A stretch of DNA of 64,000 bases from contig NZ_MWQK01000004.1 in assembly GCF_002210425.1 (NCBI RefSeq), positions 124,001 to 188,000 of the forward strand, written 5' to 3'. This stretch comes from Fibrobacter sp. UWB2. GTDB taxonomy: Bacteria > Fibrobacterota > Fibrobacteria > Fibrobacterales > Fibrobacteraceae. The translations under genes and the position numbers were made by a program. The notes beneath the pieces were generated by a model, which was not told the DNA's origin, did no database searches, and worked only from the letters and a program-made list of their open reading frames with translations. Positions 1 to 8,578 of the stretch are shown here, in pieces (position 1 is the stretch's first letter; the number at the start of each line of letters is the position of its first letter).

Positions 1-1
1 C

Positions 2-514
2 TTCGCAAACGTCACAACAAACATCGAACCGTCCGAAATGGCCTCCCAAGTCATTGCCGAGGCCAATTACGAATTTCGAAACGATGGCATCCCCTGGAAC
101 CGCGAATTTGATTCTGACCGCATGGTCCGTCACCAGACATTCGATCCGGCCTTAAAAGTCGCATACTCCTATTCGCTCAATTTCGTTGCAGGAAGTTTCG
201 GGTCGTTCGCTAACCAAAGCCTTATGGGACATTTCGCCTACGAGTTCACACCGATTCTTCACTTGTACGCAAATATCGGTCTTTGGATGCCAATCTACGC
301 AAACATTAGCAATGGTAGCCGCATCGCAAGAGAGGACCTACGCCAAGGCAATGTTAATGTGTTGATTCCAGATGTTTCTCTAGAATACAAGCCAAGCGAA
401 AACACATTGATAAGAATTTCCTACGTCAATGAACGAGACGCCCTGAAAGCCTACGGCCCACGCAGTTTCTTCCACAGCGAATGCCCTAGCCGAAGTTCCA
501 TTCTCTGCCAGTAA
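2..514 (+). CDS. Outer-membrane barrel-like protein, 3' part only
   Basis: The reading frame is open from base 2, so this is the C-terminal part (about 170 residues) of a gene that begins before the window. The visible protein has alternating polar and aromatic stretches typical of outer-membrane beta-strands (for example YSYSLNFVAGSFGSF and FAYEFTPILHLYANIGLWMP), and it ends shortly after a last strand-like segment. A hairpin terminator follows 23 bases after the stop. I do not recognise a family; a barrel or porin-like surface protein is an inference from the strand pattern only. Confidence 0.55.
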   Translation, partial: FANVTTNIEPSEMASQVIAEANYEFRNDGIPWNREFDSDRMVRHQTFDPALKVAYSYSLNFVAGSFGSFANQSLMGHFAYEFTPILHLYANIGLWMPIYANISNGSRIAREDLRQGNVNVLIPDVSLEYKPSENTLIRISYVNERDALKAYGPRSFFHSECPSRSSILCQ

Positions 515-536
515 GCACATCTATTCTATATTGCCA

Positions 537-566
537 CCCCGGATTTATTTCGGGGGCTTTTTATTT
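537..566 (+). terminator. Rho-independent terminator
   Basis: CCCCG at 537-541 pairs with CGGGG at 551-555 around a 9-nt loop and is followed by a T-rich tract (ctttttattttt). It closes the partial gene at 2-514 and separates it from the lipoprotein gene starting at 588. Confidence 0.7.
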
Positions 567-587
567 TTCTAAATTTTACGGCAAAGA

Positions 588-1037
588 ATGTTCCGCAACT
601 ATTCTAAAGCGCTCCACCTGAACTTTGCCGTAGGAGTTTCTTCGGCTGTTTTTGCCGCATTCCTTTTGGCAGGCTGTGAAGAAGAAAAGCCAGCCCCCGT
701 CGTTCGCGAAGTTCGCCGCATCAAGGGCGAAGTCGAAGTGCTAAACAGCTGCAGCATGAAGGGTGCCGCCGTCAAGATGCGCACCTTCTTACGCGACAAC
801 GGTTTTGATGTCGTCCATATCGACAACGAACGCCTCCAGAATTACGACGAAACGATTATCGTGCTCAGGAACCCGGAATGGGAAGGCGCACAGGCGCTCG
901 CCGCAACCTTAAAAACAAAGAACATTCTTGTACTCCAGAACAAGAACGCCACGGTCGATGCCGTCGTACACACCGGAAGAGATTTTCAACAAATAATAGA
1001 ACCCGATCAGGGAGAAAAAAATGACAGCAACAAATAA
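588..1037 (+). CDS. Lipoprotein with LytR C-terminal-like domain
   Basis: 149 residues. The N-terminus has a hydrophobic segment ending in the lipobox LLAGC (cysteine near residue 30), so the protein is predicted to be lipid-anchored. After a Pro-rich linker, residues about 48-130 resemble the LytR_C domain (VEVLNSCSMKGAA, DNGFDVV, NYDETIIVLRN), a small alpha/beta domain found at the end of LytR-CpsA-Psr cell-wall proteins and in stand-alone envelope proteins. The 3' end overlaps rsfS by 17 bases, so the two are probably co-transcribed and translationally coupled. No Shine-Dalgarno is obvious. The exact role is unknown. Confidence 0.7.
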   Translation: MFRNYSKALHLNFAVGVSSAVFAAFLLAGCEEEKPAPVVREVRRIKGEVEVLNSCSMKGAAVKMRTFLRDNGFDVVHIDNERLQNYDETIIVLRNPEWEGAQALAATLKTKNILVLQNKNATVDAVVHTGRDFQQIIEPDQGEKNDSNK

Positions 1038-1440
1038 CCAAGATTTTTCTGAAACCGTTAAGCTTGGTGCAGGTATCCTTTTTGAACTTCGCGCCCAGAA
1101 CGTGCAGCTCATCGACCTCCGCGGCGTCAAAAACGAAGCGGACTATTTCCTCATCGCCACTTGCGAAAGTGAAGCCCAGATGCAGGCCATTTTGAATGAA
1201 CTCACCAAGGAATTCAAGGCTCGCAAGCTCCACTATGTCGGCGTTGAATACAAGGAAGGTGTGCGTTGGGCCATCTTCGATGCTGGTCTTGACCTGATGG
1301 TTCACCTCTTCGAAGAAGAAAAGAGAAACGAAATTTCCTTCGACCGCCTCTATGCAGACGGCAAACTCATGAACCTCGACGAACACGACTTCATCCGCGA
1401 AGACGCCAAGAAGTCTGGAGACGACAATGAACTCATTTAA
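1021..1440 (+). CDS. rsfS: Ribosomal silencing factor RsfS (Iojap/YbeB)
   Basis: 139 residues, the usual size for the RsfS/Iojap family. RsfS binds protein uL14 on the 50S subunit and blocks 30S joining during nutrient limitation. The family core is visible: VQLIDLRGV, EADYFLIATCESEAQMQAI, a central VGVEYKEGVRWAIFDAGLDLMVHLF and the terminal FDRLYADGK. Its AGGGAGAAAA ribosome-binding site lies inside the preceding lipoprotein gene, and its end overlaps argS by 14 bases, giving a tight three-gene unit with argS. In many bacteria rsfS sits beside LytR-type or nucleotide-metabolism genes, which fits the upstream gene. Confidence 0.93.
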   Translation: MTATNNQDFSETVKLGAGILFELRAQNVQLIDLRGVKNEADYFLIATCESEAQMQAILNELTKEFKARKLHYVGVEYKEGVRWAIFDAGLDLMVHLFEEEKRNEISFDRLYADGKLMNLDEHDFIREDAKKSGDDNELI

Positions 1441-3139
1441 TGCAGAAATCGCAAAGGCACTTGCTGCAACTGGAGCTTTTGACGAAGAAGCCGCATTGAA
1501 ACTTATTTCCGTACCGCCTGATACAAGTCATGGCAACTACACCATCCCGTGCTTTTCGCTTGCAAAGACTCTCCGCAAGGCACCGAAGCTCATTGCCGAA
1601 GATTTAGCCGCCAAGGTTCAGCTCCCGGCAGGTCTTTCTAAAGTTGAAGCCGTAAACGGTTACCTCAACTTCTTCATCGACCGCGGATTCCTCGCCAAGT
1701 CTACCCTCGACGAAATCGCCGCCAAGGGTTTGGAATACGGCCACGCCGCATCGAATGGCAAGGTTGTCTGCATCGACTACAGCTCACCGAACATCGGTAA
1801 GGAACTCGCCTTCCACCATTTGCGCTCCACCATGATTGGTAACTCGCTCGCCCGCATTTACAAGGCCGCCGGTTACAAGGTCGAACGCATCAACCACTTG
1901 GGCGACTGGGGTACCGCATTCGGGAAGCTCATCGTGATGTACCTCCGCGAAAAGCTCCCGACCGACGAAGCAACTTTGAACGCCCTCACCGTGAAGGAAC
2001 TCAACATCCTTTACGCAAGCTTCTCCAAGGCCTCCAAGGAAGAACCCGGCCTCGAAGACGAAGCACGCGCCGCATTCACAAAGCTCGAACAGGGTGACGA
2101 ATTCTACCGCAAGCTGTGGACCGCTTTCCGCGCCGCAACGCTCAAGGAACTCATGCGCATTTACGACATGATGGGCGTTGGCTTCGACCACTACACTGGC
2201 GAATCCTTCTTTGAAGACAAGATTCCGGCAGTGCTCGACGAACTCCGCGAAAAGAACTTGTTGGTAAATAGCCAGGAACGCGACGTGGTGATGCTCGACG
2301 AATTCGACCTGAACCCGTGCCTTATCCGCAAGAGCGATGGTTCCACGTTGTACGCAACCCGCGACCTCGCCGCCGCCATCTACCGCAAGAAAGAATACAA
2401 CTTCGACAAGTGCCTTTACGTGGTGGACTTGGGACAAGCTCTCCACTTCAAGCAGGTGTTCCACGTGCTCAAGAAGATGGGCCGCGAATGGTACAAGGAC
2501 ATGTACCACATTCCGTTCGGCGTGATCCTCCAGATGGTCGACGGCAAGTGGGAAAAGGGCAAGACCCGTACCGGTACGGCAAGCCTCCTCCGCGACGTAA
2601 TCGAAGCCGCCCAGAAGAAGATTCTCGAATTCATCGACGAAAAGAATCCGGGACTCGAAAACAAGGAACTCATTGCTCGCCAGATCGGTATCAGCGCTCT
2701 TACCTTCAACGACCTCAAGAACAGCCGATTGAAGGATGTCCGCTTTGACTGGGATGCCGTGATGAGCTTCGAAGGCGACACAGGTCCGTACGTGCAGAAC
2801 GCACACGTCCGTCTTTGCAGCATTATGCGCAAGGCTGGCTACACCGTTCCGGTGGCTGACGTGGATTACGCACAGCTTACCGATGACGCCGCCTATAGCC
2901 TCATCAACATTCTCGCCAAGAAGGGCGAAAAGATTCTCGCCGCCGTCAAGGACGATGAACCGAGCGTGCTTGCGCAATACGCACTCGAAATTGCCGAAGC
3001 CGCACACAAGTTCATCCACGAAGACCGCGTGCTCGGATCCGCCGAAGAAAAGTCCCGCTTGTTCCTCGTGCAGTCTACGCAGATTGTGCTCGAGAACGTG
3101 CTGGATTTACTCGGCCTCTTCCCCATCCGCCAGATGTAA
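1427..3139 (+). CDS. argS: Arginyl-tRNA synthetase
   Basis: 570 residues, normal for class I ArgS. It charges tRNA-Arg with arginine in the cytoplasm. The N-terminal additional domain (about 1-110) is followed by the class I signature SSPNIGKELAFHHLRST (HIGH-like histidines near 130-131), and a KMSK-like loop GKTRTGTAS near 378-386. The protein ends in IRQM; family members characteristically end in a hydrophobic residue or methionine needed for tRNA contact. The start overlaps rsfS, implying coupled translation. Two hairpins follow the stop. Confidence 0.96.
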   Translation: MNSFNAEIAKALAATGAFDEEAALKLISVPPDTSHGNYTIPCFSLAKTLRKAPKLIAEDLAAKVQLPAGLSKVEAVNGYLNFFIDRGFLAKSTLDEIAAKGLEYGHAASNGKVVCIDYSSPNIGKELAFHHLRSTMIGNSLARIYKAAGYKVERINHLGDWGTAFGKLIVMYLREKLPTDEATLNALTVKELNILYASFSKASKEEPGLEDEARAAFTKLEQGDEFYRKLWTAFRAATLKELMRIYDMMGVGFDHYTGESFFEDKIPAVLDELREKNLLVNSQERDVVMLDEFDLNPCLIRKSDGSTLYATRDLAAAIYRKKEYNFDKCLYVVDLGQALHFKQVFHVLKKMGREWYKDMYHIPFGVILQMVDGKWEKGKTRTGTASLLRDVIEAAQKKILEFIDEKNPGLENKELIARQIGISALTFNDLKNSRLKDVRFDWDAVMSFEGDTGPYVQNAHVRLCSIMRKAGYTVPVADVDYAQLTDDAAYSLINILAKKGEKILAAVKDDEPSVLAQYALEIAEAAHKFIHEDRVLGSAEEKSRLFLVQSTQIVLENVLDLLGLFPIRQM

Positions 3140-3144
3140 AATAC

Positions 3145-3175
3145 GCCGCGCCCTCGGCGCGACGCATTTTTTATG
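3145..3175 (+). terminator. Rho-independent terminator of argS
   Basis: GCGCC (3148-3152), a CTC loop and GGCGC (3156-3160) are followed within a few bases by a run of T. It lies immediately downstream of the argS stop. Confidence 0.65.
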
Positions 3176-3182
3176 CATATAA

Positions 3183-3212
3183 AAAAAGAGAGCTTTTTAA
3201 GCTCTCTTTTTT
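3183..3212. terminator. Bidirectional terminator between convergent genes
   Basis: An A-run, GAGAGCTT, a short T loop, AAGCTCTC and a T-run form a symmetric hairpin with poly-A and poly-T on its two sides. It can stop argS transcription from the left and the FISUMP gene at 3231-4352 from the right. Confidence 0.8.
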
Positions 3213-3230
3213 TTGCGCTCAGCGCAAGCC

Positions 3231-4352
3231 TTAGTTACCGTTAATGCATCTCACAGAGTAGCCGTTGTTCTTTGCGGTTGCCGGGACGAGCTGGCGAACC
3301 ATCTGGTCACTCATGCGTCCCATAGCCCAAAGCCAAATCGTTTCGTTACGGCCGTTCTGTGCAGACCAGAAGCCAGCATATTCACCCATATCGACATAGC
3401 GAACCGTGGATGTGCCGAGGAGCTTGCGATAGCCCGAAGAGAAAATGGTGAAACCGTATTCGTCGGTACCGCCACCGCCCTGCCAGCCAGTCGTAGCCTT
3501 CATCTTTGTAGCAAAGTTACCGCACTTGTCCACACCGTCATAGCAACCCGTGAGGCCCTTGAGCATATCGGACCATTCGCGGTCACGCGGCAAGTGCCAG
3601 CCTTCCGGGCAAGCCTTACGAGCACCTTCAAGGTCGTACAGACGACCGCTACGGGCGCAGTAAGAATCCTTGTCTTCGTAGCACCAGGAGTGGCCTTCGA
3701 CATTGTAGTTCACGTTCTGAGCAAACCATTCACGGCCTTCGACCTTGATGATTCGATAAACTTGTCCGTCACGCGGGTCCGTAAAAGAAGAAGACTTATC
3801 ACGGATTTCGGCGCGATGTTCCTGTTCGGCAATGCGGAATTCCGAAAGCTGTTCGCGCTTGTACTTCTGACGGCCTTCAAGTTCGTTCACCCAAGCCTTC
3901 TGAGCCTGCGGATTCGTGAACTTTATACGCAAGTCATGAACGTTGAACAAGTCGTTACCGCAAGCAAAGTCAACACCGACGACATTGATGATGAGGTCCT
4001 GGTTACCAAAGCGGCGCGGCCTGTCGAAATACGAAATCCATGCTTCCATGGTATTGCGGCAATTTTCGTAGAAGCTCGGATCTTCGACCATCTTTGCAGG
4101 AACAGTCATGTTACCGGCAACAGAGAAGTCGAACTTGTCATCAAGAACGCGGAAGGAAACCGGCTGAACATTTTTGTAGTGAGTGTATTCGCCAAAACGG
4201 ATATTGCCGTCAATCTTGGCAGCGGCGTATTCGCCCTGACCTTCGGCGTTAAAAATGGCATCCCAAGTCTTAGGAGGTGCAGCAAACACCTGCGCAACAG
4301 ACAAAGCGAGCACGGAGTAAATTCCCAGTCTGAACAATTTAATTCTCTCCAT
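3231..4352 (-). CDS. Secreted protein with FISUMP domain
   Basis: 373 residues. A signal peptide is visible (basic MERIK, hydrophobic LGIYSVLALSVAQVFA, cleavage before APPK) without a lipobox. The middle (about 30-190) is a unique region ending in a charged helix. From about 195 to the end is the Fibrobacter major paralogous domain (TIGR02145-like): RDGQVYRIIKVEGREWFAQNVNY, C-rich WCYEDKDSYC, GRLYDLEGARKACPEGWHLP and the terminal NGYSVRCI. The domain is very abundant in Fibrobacter and looks like a C-type-lectin-related fold; its ligand is not known. The gene is monocistronic between a shared terminator and a divergent purU. No Shine-Dalgarno precedes the start. Confidence 0.85.
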   Translation of the reverse strand: MERIKLFRLGIYSVLALSVAQVFAAPPKTWDAIFNAEGQGEYAAAKIDGNIRFGEYTHYKNVQPVSFRVLDDKFDFSVAGNMTVPAKMVEDPSFYENCRNTMEAWISYFDRPRRFGNQDLIINVVGVDFACGNDLFNVHDLRIKFTNPQAQKAWVNELEGRQKYKREQLSEFRIAEQEHRAEIRDKSSSFTDPRDGQVYRIIKVEGREWFAQNVNYNVEGHSWCYEDKDSYCARSGRLYDLEGARKACPEGWHLPRDREWSDMLKGLTGCYDGVDKCGNFATKMKATTGWQGGGGTDEYGFTIFSSGYRKLLGTSTVRYVDMGEYAGFWSAQNGRNETIWLWAMGRMSDQMVRQLVPATAKNNGYSVRCINGN

Positions 4353-4452
4353 TTTTCAATACTTTTTATTTCTTAGTGTAATGTTAGTTATTTTTTGTCT
4401 ACTTGGAAATAAAATATTTGGTAACATGGCCTAAATTTTTTAATATTATAGT

Positions 4453-5298
4453 ATGTCTATGACTCGTTATATTCTCCAGATTCTCTGCCCCGACCAAAAA
4501 GGGCTTATTGCCGGCACAACGCAAGTTCTTGCAAAGGCCGGAGCTAACATTATCGACCTCCAGCAACACACAGCCAAGGATATCGAAACATTTTTCTTGC
4601 GTGCCGTTTTCGACATCGAAGCAGATGGCATACCCGAAGTCAAAAGACACCTCGAAACGATTGCCCCGCACCTCCAGCTGAACTGGAAGCTGTTCGACAC
4701 CTCCAAGACTGAACGTGTCGCCATTTTCGTATCGAAAACCGACCACTGCCTTTACGACCTTCTCCTCAAACGTCGCGATGGCGACCTTCCCTGCGAATTC
4801 AGCTGCATCGTGGGTAACCACCCGGACTTGGGCCCCGTGGGCGGCTCTTTCGGCGTGCCGTTCTACTACGTGCCGTCCAACCCGGACAAGACGATCCCCG
4901 AGAACCGTTTCCGCGAAATTATCGAAGAAACAAAGACCGATACAATCGTCCTCGCCCGCTACATGCAGATTTTGACGGCGCAGTTCACAGAAGAATTCAA
5001 GTACCGCATCATCAACATCCACCACGGATTCTTGCCGGCCTTCAAGGGTGCAAAGCCCTACCACCAGGCATGGCACAAGGGTGTGAAGATTATCGGTGCT
5101 ACAGCGCATTTTGCCACTGAAGACCTCGACCAAGGTCCGATTATCTGTCAAGACATCCAGCGCGTCCCCGAAACCGCAAGCATCGATGAACTCGTCGAAC
5201 TCGGCAAGGATATCGAAAAGCGTACGCTTTCGCAGGCACTCAAGCTTTGGCTTGAACACCGCGTGTTCGTCCACGCAGGCAGAACCTTTATTCTCTAG
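4453..5298 (+). CDS. purU: Formyltetrahydrofolate deformylase
   Basis: 281 residues. PurU hydrolyses 10-formyl-THF to formate and THF and so balances one-carbon pools. An N-terminal ACT domain (about 5-85, ILQILCPDQKGLIAGTTQVLA) is followed by a formyltransferase-fold domain with IINIHHGFLPAFKGAKPYHQA (catalytic Asn/His region), GATAHFATEDLDQGPI (catalytic Asp) and GNHPDLGPV. There is no Shine-Dalgarno; a -10-like TATTAT at 4444-4449 ends only 3 bases before the first ATG (4453) and 9 before a second (4459), so the mRNA may be leaderless. It heads a run of closely spaced genes through pyrE. Confidence 0.94.
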   Translation: MSMTRYILQILCPDQKGLIAGTTQVLAKAGANIIDLQQHTAKDIETFFLRAVFDIEADGIPEVKRHLETIAPHLQLNWKLFDTSKTERVAIFVSKTDHCLYDLLLKRRDGDLPCEFSCIVGNHPDLGPVGGSFGVPFYYVPSNPDKTIPENRFREIIEETKTDTIVLARYMQILTAQFTEEFKYRIINIHHGFLPAFKGAKPYHQAWHKGVKIIGATAHFATEDLDQGPIICQDIQRVPETASIDELVELGKDIEKRTLSQALKLWLEHRVFVHAGRTFIL

Positions 5299-5307
5299 GA
5301 GACACCT

Positions 5308-5904
5308 ATGTCCGAAGAAATCAAGAATGAAGTCCCCGCTCAAGAGCCGACTACAGAAAGCGAAGTCAAGACCGAAGCAAAAGCCGAAGTCAACCAGACT
5401 AGCTTTGAATCTACCGAAGAGCTCGTCAATCCGCTGACAGGCGAAGTCATTTCGCCGGCAAAGCATAAGGAACCGAGATCCAATTCGCCGTACAAGCAGT
5501 TCAAGCCGGAAACGTTCGTGAACCCGATGACAGGCGAAGAGGAACAGACATCGATCGGTTCCCAGGTCATCATCAAGAAAGACCGCGGACTTGCCTACTA
5601 CGTCGGCTTTGCACTGCTCGTCGTCTTGAGCGTTGCATTCTTCTTCTTGCCGGGCATCGCCATTACATTCGCCGTAAGCCGCATTGCCCCATTAACCACG
5701 TCTGCCGCATGGGTATTCAGCTCCATCTTGAGCTTCGGCGTCTGGCTCATCTTCAAGATGAAGGTCAAAGGATTCGAAAGATCCTTCCATAGCTATTTGG
5801 TGCTTTGCGTCATATGCCTTGTCGCCATGTTCGCCATCCAGTTCATTACCAACTACAACATCATCTCTGAAGTTATCGCGCTCCTCGTCGGAGCAAAAGC
5901 TTAG
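5308..5904 (+). CDS. Membrane protein with acidic N-terminal repeats, unknown function
   Basis: 198 residues, not recognised. The N-terminal 85 residues are acidic and hydrophilic and carry two copies of a short repeat, VNPLTGEVIS and VNPMTGEEEQ. Three hydrophobic segments follow (about 93-120, 128-150 and 160-182), so it is an inner-membrane protein with a long soluble tail. It begins 9 bases after purU behind a good AGGAG site and ends 9 bases before pyrE, so it is co-transcribed with both. Confidence 0.8.
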   Translation: MSEEIKNEVPAQEPTTESEVKTEAKAEVNQTSFESTEELVNPLTGEVISPAKHKEPRSNSPYKQFKPETFVNPMTGEEEQTSIGSQVIIKKDRGLAYYVGFALLVVLSVAFFFLPGIAITFAVSRIAPLTTSAAWVFSSILSFGVWLIFKMKVKGFERSFHSYLVLCVICLVAMFAIQFITNYNIISEVIALLVGAKA

Positions 5905-5913
5905 GAATTTGCA

Positions 5914-6585
5914 ATGACCAAAACAGATACTTTTGTACACTTTCTCGTAGAATCCGGTGCCCTCAAGTTCGGCAACTTCATCACCAAGAGTGGCCGCGAA
6001 ACGCCTTACTTTATCAACACCGGAGAGTTCCGCACGGGCGCATCCCTTTCTAAGCTTGCAGAATTCTACGCAGCAGCATTCATGGAACACTTTGCCGACA
6101 AGGCCCAGAATCTTTATGGTCCGGCCTACAAGGGCATCCCTCTTTGCGCCGCAACCGCAATGAAGCTCTCTGACGTGTACGCCAAGAACCTCACGTTCAC
6201 ATACAACAGAAAAGAAGTCAAGGACCACGGTGAAGGCGGTTCTCTCGTCGGTTACAAGTACGCCGAAAAGACAAACGTCGTCATCATCGAAGACGTGATT
6301 ACCGCAGGTACATCTGTCAACGAAACGATGCAGGCGCTTTCCCAGATTGAAAACGCAAACGTCATCGGTCTCCTCATTTCTGTGGACCGCAAGGAAAAGC
6401 TCGAAAACGGCAAGTCTGCCCTCCAGACAGTCCAGGATGAATACGGCATCGAAGCCCATTCCATCGTGAACATCAACGACATCATCGCATTCCTCGAAAG
6501 CGAAGAAAACCGCAAGGCCATCAATGCCCCCGAAGGAATCCTTGAACGCGTCTACGCCTACCGCGAAAAGTGGGGCGCCGTCTAA
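5914..6585 (+). CDS. pyrE: Orotate phosphoribosyltransferase
   Basis: 223 residues, normal for PyrE, which converts orotate and PRPP to OMP in pyrimidine synthesis. The PRPP-binding signature VVIIEDVITAGTSVNE is near residues 121-137; upstream are FGNFITKSGRETPYFINTG and the flexible-loop region NRKEVKDHGEGGSLVG, which carries the catalytic lysine and histidine. It sits 9 bases after the membrane-protein gene and is followed at 23 bases by a lipoprotein gene. The combination with purU suggests a nucleotide/one-carbon unit. Confidence 0.95.
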   Translation: MTKTDTFVHFLVESGALKFGNFITKSGRETPYFINTGEFRTGASLSKLAEFYAAAFMEHFADKAQNLYGPAYKGIPLCAATAMKLSDVYAKNLTFTYNRKEVKDHGEGGSLVGYKYAEKTNVVIIEDVITAGTSVNETMQALSQIENANVIGLLISVDRKEKLENGKSALQTVQDEYGIEAHSIVNINDIIAFLESEENRKAINAPEGILERVYAYREKWGAV

Positions 6586-6608
6586 GGCAACTCAAGACTC
6601 GAGTGTTA

Positions 6609-7304
6609 ATGGCGTTCAAGAAGTCCATAATTTCCCTTGGATTTGCAATCTGCATGCTCGCCGGGTGTGCAGATTCTTATCATTGGACCGCAAGCCACCC
6701 CTCCTACCATAAGGCACCTTATGGCGGTATTGCGGTGACAGGTATCGAAAACGCATTTGTCATTACGCGTTCGAACTGGTTTGCCAAGCGCCTCGAAATC
6801 GGCACAGACAGCATCCAAATTAAAGGAACGCTCCACTGCCGAAACATCTTCGAAACCGAGATGCGCAAAGCGTACGGGAATCTCATCGTCCTCCCCGATA
6901 CAGCCAATACCAAGTTCCCCGAAGAAAGCCTAAAACTTGACGAACGCATTTTCATCAAGGGCCATATTCCGGAACAAGGCGTTACGCTCAAGGACTCCGC
7001 AGGGAACGTCCCGCCCGTAGTGCTCATTCTGCACGAATTTATCATCGGCACAGACCTGAAACGCGAAAACTTCTTTGACTACGCCTTCATCCATAACGAA
7101 AGCGAAAGTCTCCGCAAGCCAGACAACGTCAGCGCCATTTTCTCGTACACGCTTTGGGACAATTTGAAACAGCGCCCGCTCTTTAGCGCCGTTGACGAGA
7201 TCCAGCAGCCGATAACGACGTACAAGTTAAGCAACTTGACGAACCTCGTCCAGATGGCCGTCCAAAAAATCCGCAAGAATCTTTACGAGGGGGTCGTCAA
7301 ATGA
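6609..7304 (+). CDS. Lipoprotein of unknown function
   Basis: 231 residues from the chosen start; an in-frame upstream start at 6570 would overlap pyrE and put charged residues before the signal peptide, so the ATG at 6609 is preferred. The N-terminus MAFKKSIISLGFAICMLAGC ends in a lipobox. The rest is a mixed alpha/beta soluble domain with no motif I recognise (GIAVTGIENAFVITRSNWFAKRLEIG at about 33-58). The end overlaps the next gene by 4 bases (ATGA), so the two are translationally coupled and may act together at the outer membrane. Confidence 0.8.
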   Translation: MAFKKSIISLGFAICMLAGCADSYHWTASHPSYHKAPYGGIAVTGIENAFVITRSNWFAKRLEIGTDSIQIKGTLHCRNIFETEMRKAYGNLIVLPDTANTKFPEESLKLDERIFIKGHIPEQGVTLKDSAGNVPPVVLILHEFIIGTDLKRENFFDYAFIHNESESLRKPDNVSAIFSYTLWDNLKQRPLFSAVDEIQQPITTYKLSNLTNLVQMAVQKIRKNLYEGVVK

Positions 7305-8557
7305 AAAAGCTCCTCGTCATCTTGATGTTTTTGGTCTCCTGGGCAAGCGCTGCCGAAGTTTACTTCGATTCCAAATTTACTCTTTGGAAAGATGCAACCA
7401 TTTATATTTGGACTTTAGACGGGAACGCCCCCGTCAACGCAGGCGAATTCTGTCTATCGCTCCGACGCAACAACACGGGCATCGGAGAGCCCAAATGCCG
7501 TGAACTCGGTGAATGGGAACGCGACACCATCGCCACTCGATATGGGTCCTGGCTCTCGAATAACCTCGAAAAAGGATTGCCCTCGAGCTACTTGCGTGCA
7601 AGGCACCCCGGCATGGCAGCCAAGATCCAGGCCCTTGAAGACAATATAGTCCTCTTCCTTGCACCTCAAGGGAAATTCATCCAAGTTGCCATCTTTGACG
7701 AAACAACTCAGGAACCTAAAGCCGCAGGCATCGTCAAGGCAAACTCCGACAAGGTCGCCCTCAGTGACGAAATCGCCGCCACGTTCTTCGACAAGCGCAC
7801 CAAGCGCCGCCTCACCAAAGAAGAACGCCTCAAGATGCAGACTGAACCCGACGACCTCTATAAGGAAGTCCCGAACTTAAAGATTTGGGCAGGTGTTGGA
7901 GTCGGCTACTCACAAGCCCATTTCCCGCTCACACCGGACAACTGGACTAGCAGCCACACCAGAAGCCGCGTCAGGAATTACCGAGTCACCAAGGATTCTG
8001 TAAGCCTCTGGAACTTTATCGAAGATGACGATACATTCCTCAGCCTTTACGCAGGCCTCACTTGGCACGGATTTATGGGCATTGAACTCATGTACCGCTA
8101 TTCCAACCGCGACATGAAAACAGACAAATCCGACACCGTCTACAAAGAACTCGACCACTGGAATTTTGGACAGCACGACATTGGCCTCAACGCTATTTTG
8201 TCCATGACCTACCCCATCACGACTTGGCTCGACATCACGCCGCTATTCTTCCTCGGATTCCAATACACGTTCTATTCCGAAGATATTGGCTTGAAAAAAG
8301 AAGTCAAGAAGCCCTCAAGAGCTTACCAGTACCGCGTCAAGTTTGAAGACGTCTACAAAGGCGCGTTGGTCGGCATTGGCGGACAGTTCGTCTTCAAGAA
8401 GCATTACGGCCTAGACCTGCGTGCAGGCATCTCTAGCCGCGGCAGGGACATTTACGAAGCCCCATCGCCCGATGCAGGCGCCGCCCCCACAACAATCGGA
8501 AGATTCACCCTCGATTGCTTTGTAAGCCTTGGGTTTGAATACCACTGGACTTTATAA
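7301..8557 (+). CDS. Outer-membrane beta-barrel-like protein
   Basis: 418 residues. A signal peptide MKKLLVILMFLVSWASA precedes a soluble N-terminal part (about 18-190). From about residue 195 strands typical of an outer-membrane barrel appear (LKIWAGVGVGYSQAHFPL, GLTWHGFMGIELMYRYS, LDCFVSLGFEYHWTL at the end). The last residues are aromatic/hydrophobic, as expected for barrel insertion. Translation is coupled by a 4-base overlap to the preceding lipoprotein, suggesting an envelope pair. No family recognised. Confidence 0.75.
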   Translation: MKKLLVILMFLVSWASAAEVYFDSKFTLWKDATIYIWTLDGNAPVNAGEFCLSLRRNNTGIGEPKCRELGEWERDTIATRYGSWLSNNLEKGLPSSYLRARHPGMAAKIQALEDNIVLFLAPQGKFIQVAIFDETTQEPKAAGIVKANSDKVALSDEIAATFFDKRTKRRLTKEERLKMQTEPDDLYKEVPNLKIWAGVGVGYSQAHFPLTPDNWTSSHTRSRVRNYRVTKDSVSLWNFIEDDDTFLSLYAGLTWHGFMGIELMYRYSNRDMKTDKSDTVYKELDHWNFGQHDIGLNAILSMTYPITTWLDITPLFFLGFQYTFYSEDIGLKKEVKKPSRAYQYRVKFEDVYKGALVGIGGQFVFKKHYGLDLRAGISSRGRDIYEAPSPDAGAAPTTIGRFTLDCFVSLGFEYHWTL

Positions 8558-8558
8558 T
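8529..8558 (+). promoter_or_regulatory. Probable promoter of the DEAD-box helicase gene
   Basis: TTGGGT (8529-8534), an 18-base spacer and a perfect TATAAT (8553-8558) lie at the very end of the preceding gene, 20 bases before the helicase ATG. This would give the helicase its own transcript with a short leader. Confidence 0.5.
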
Positions 8559-8578
8559 TTGCTAAATTTGCCGTCACT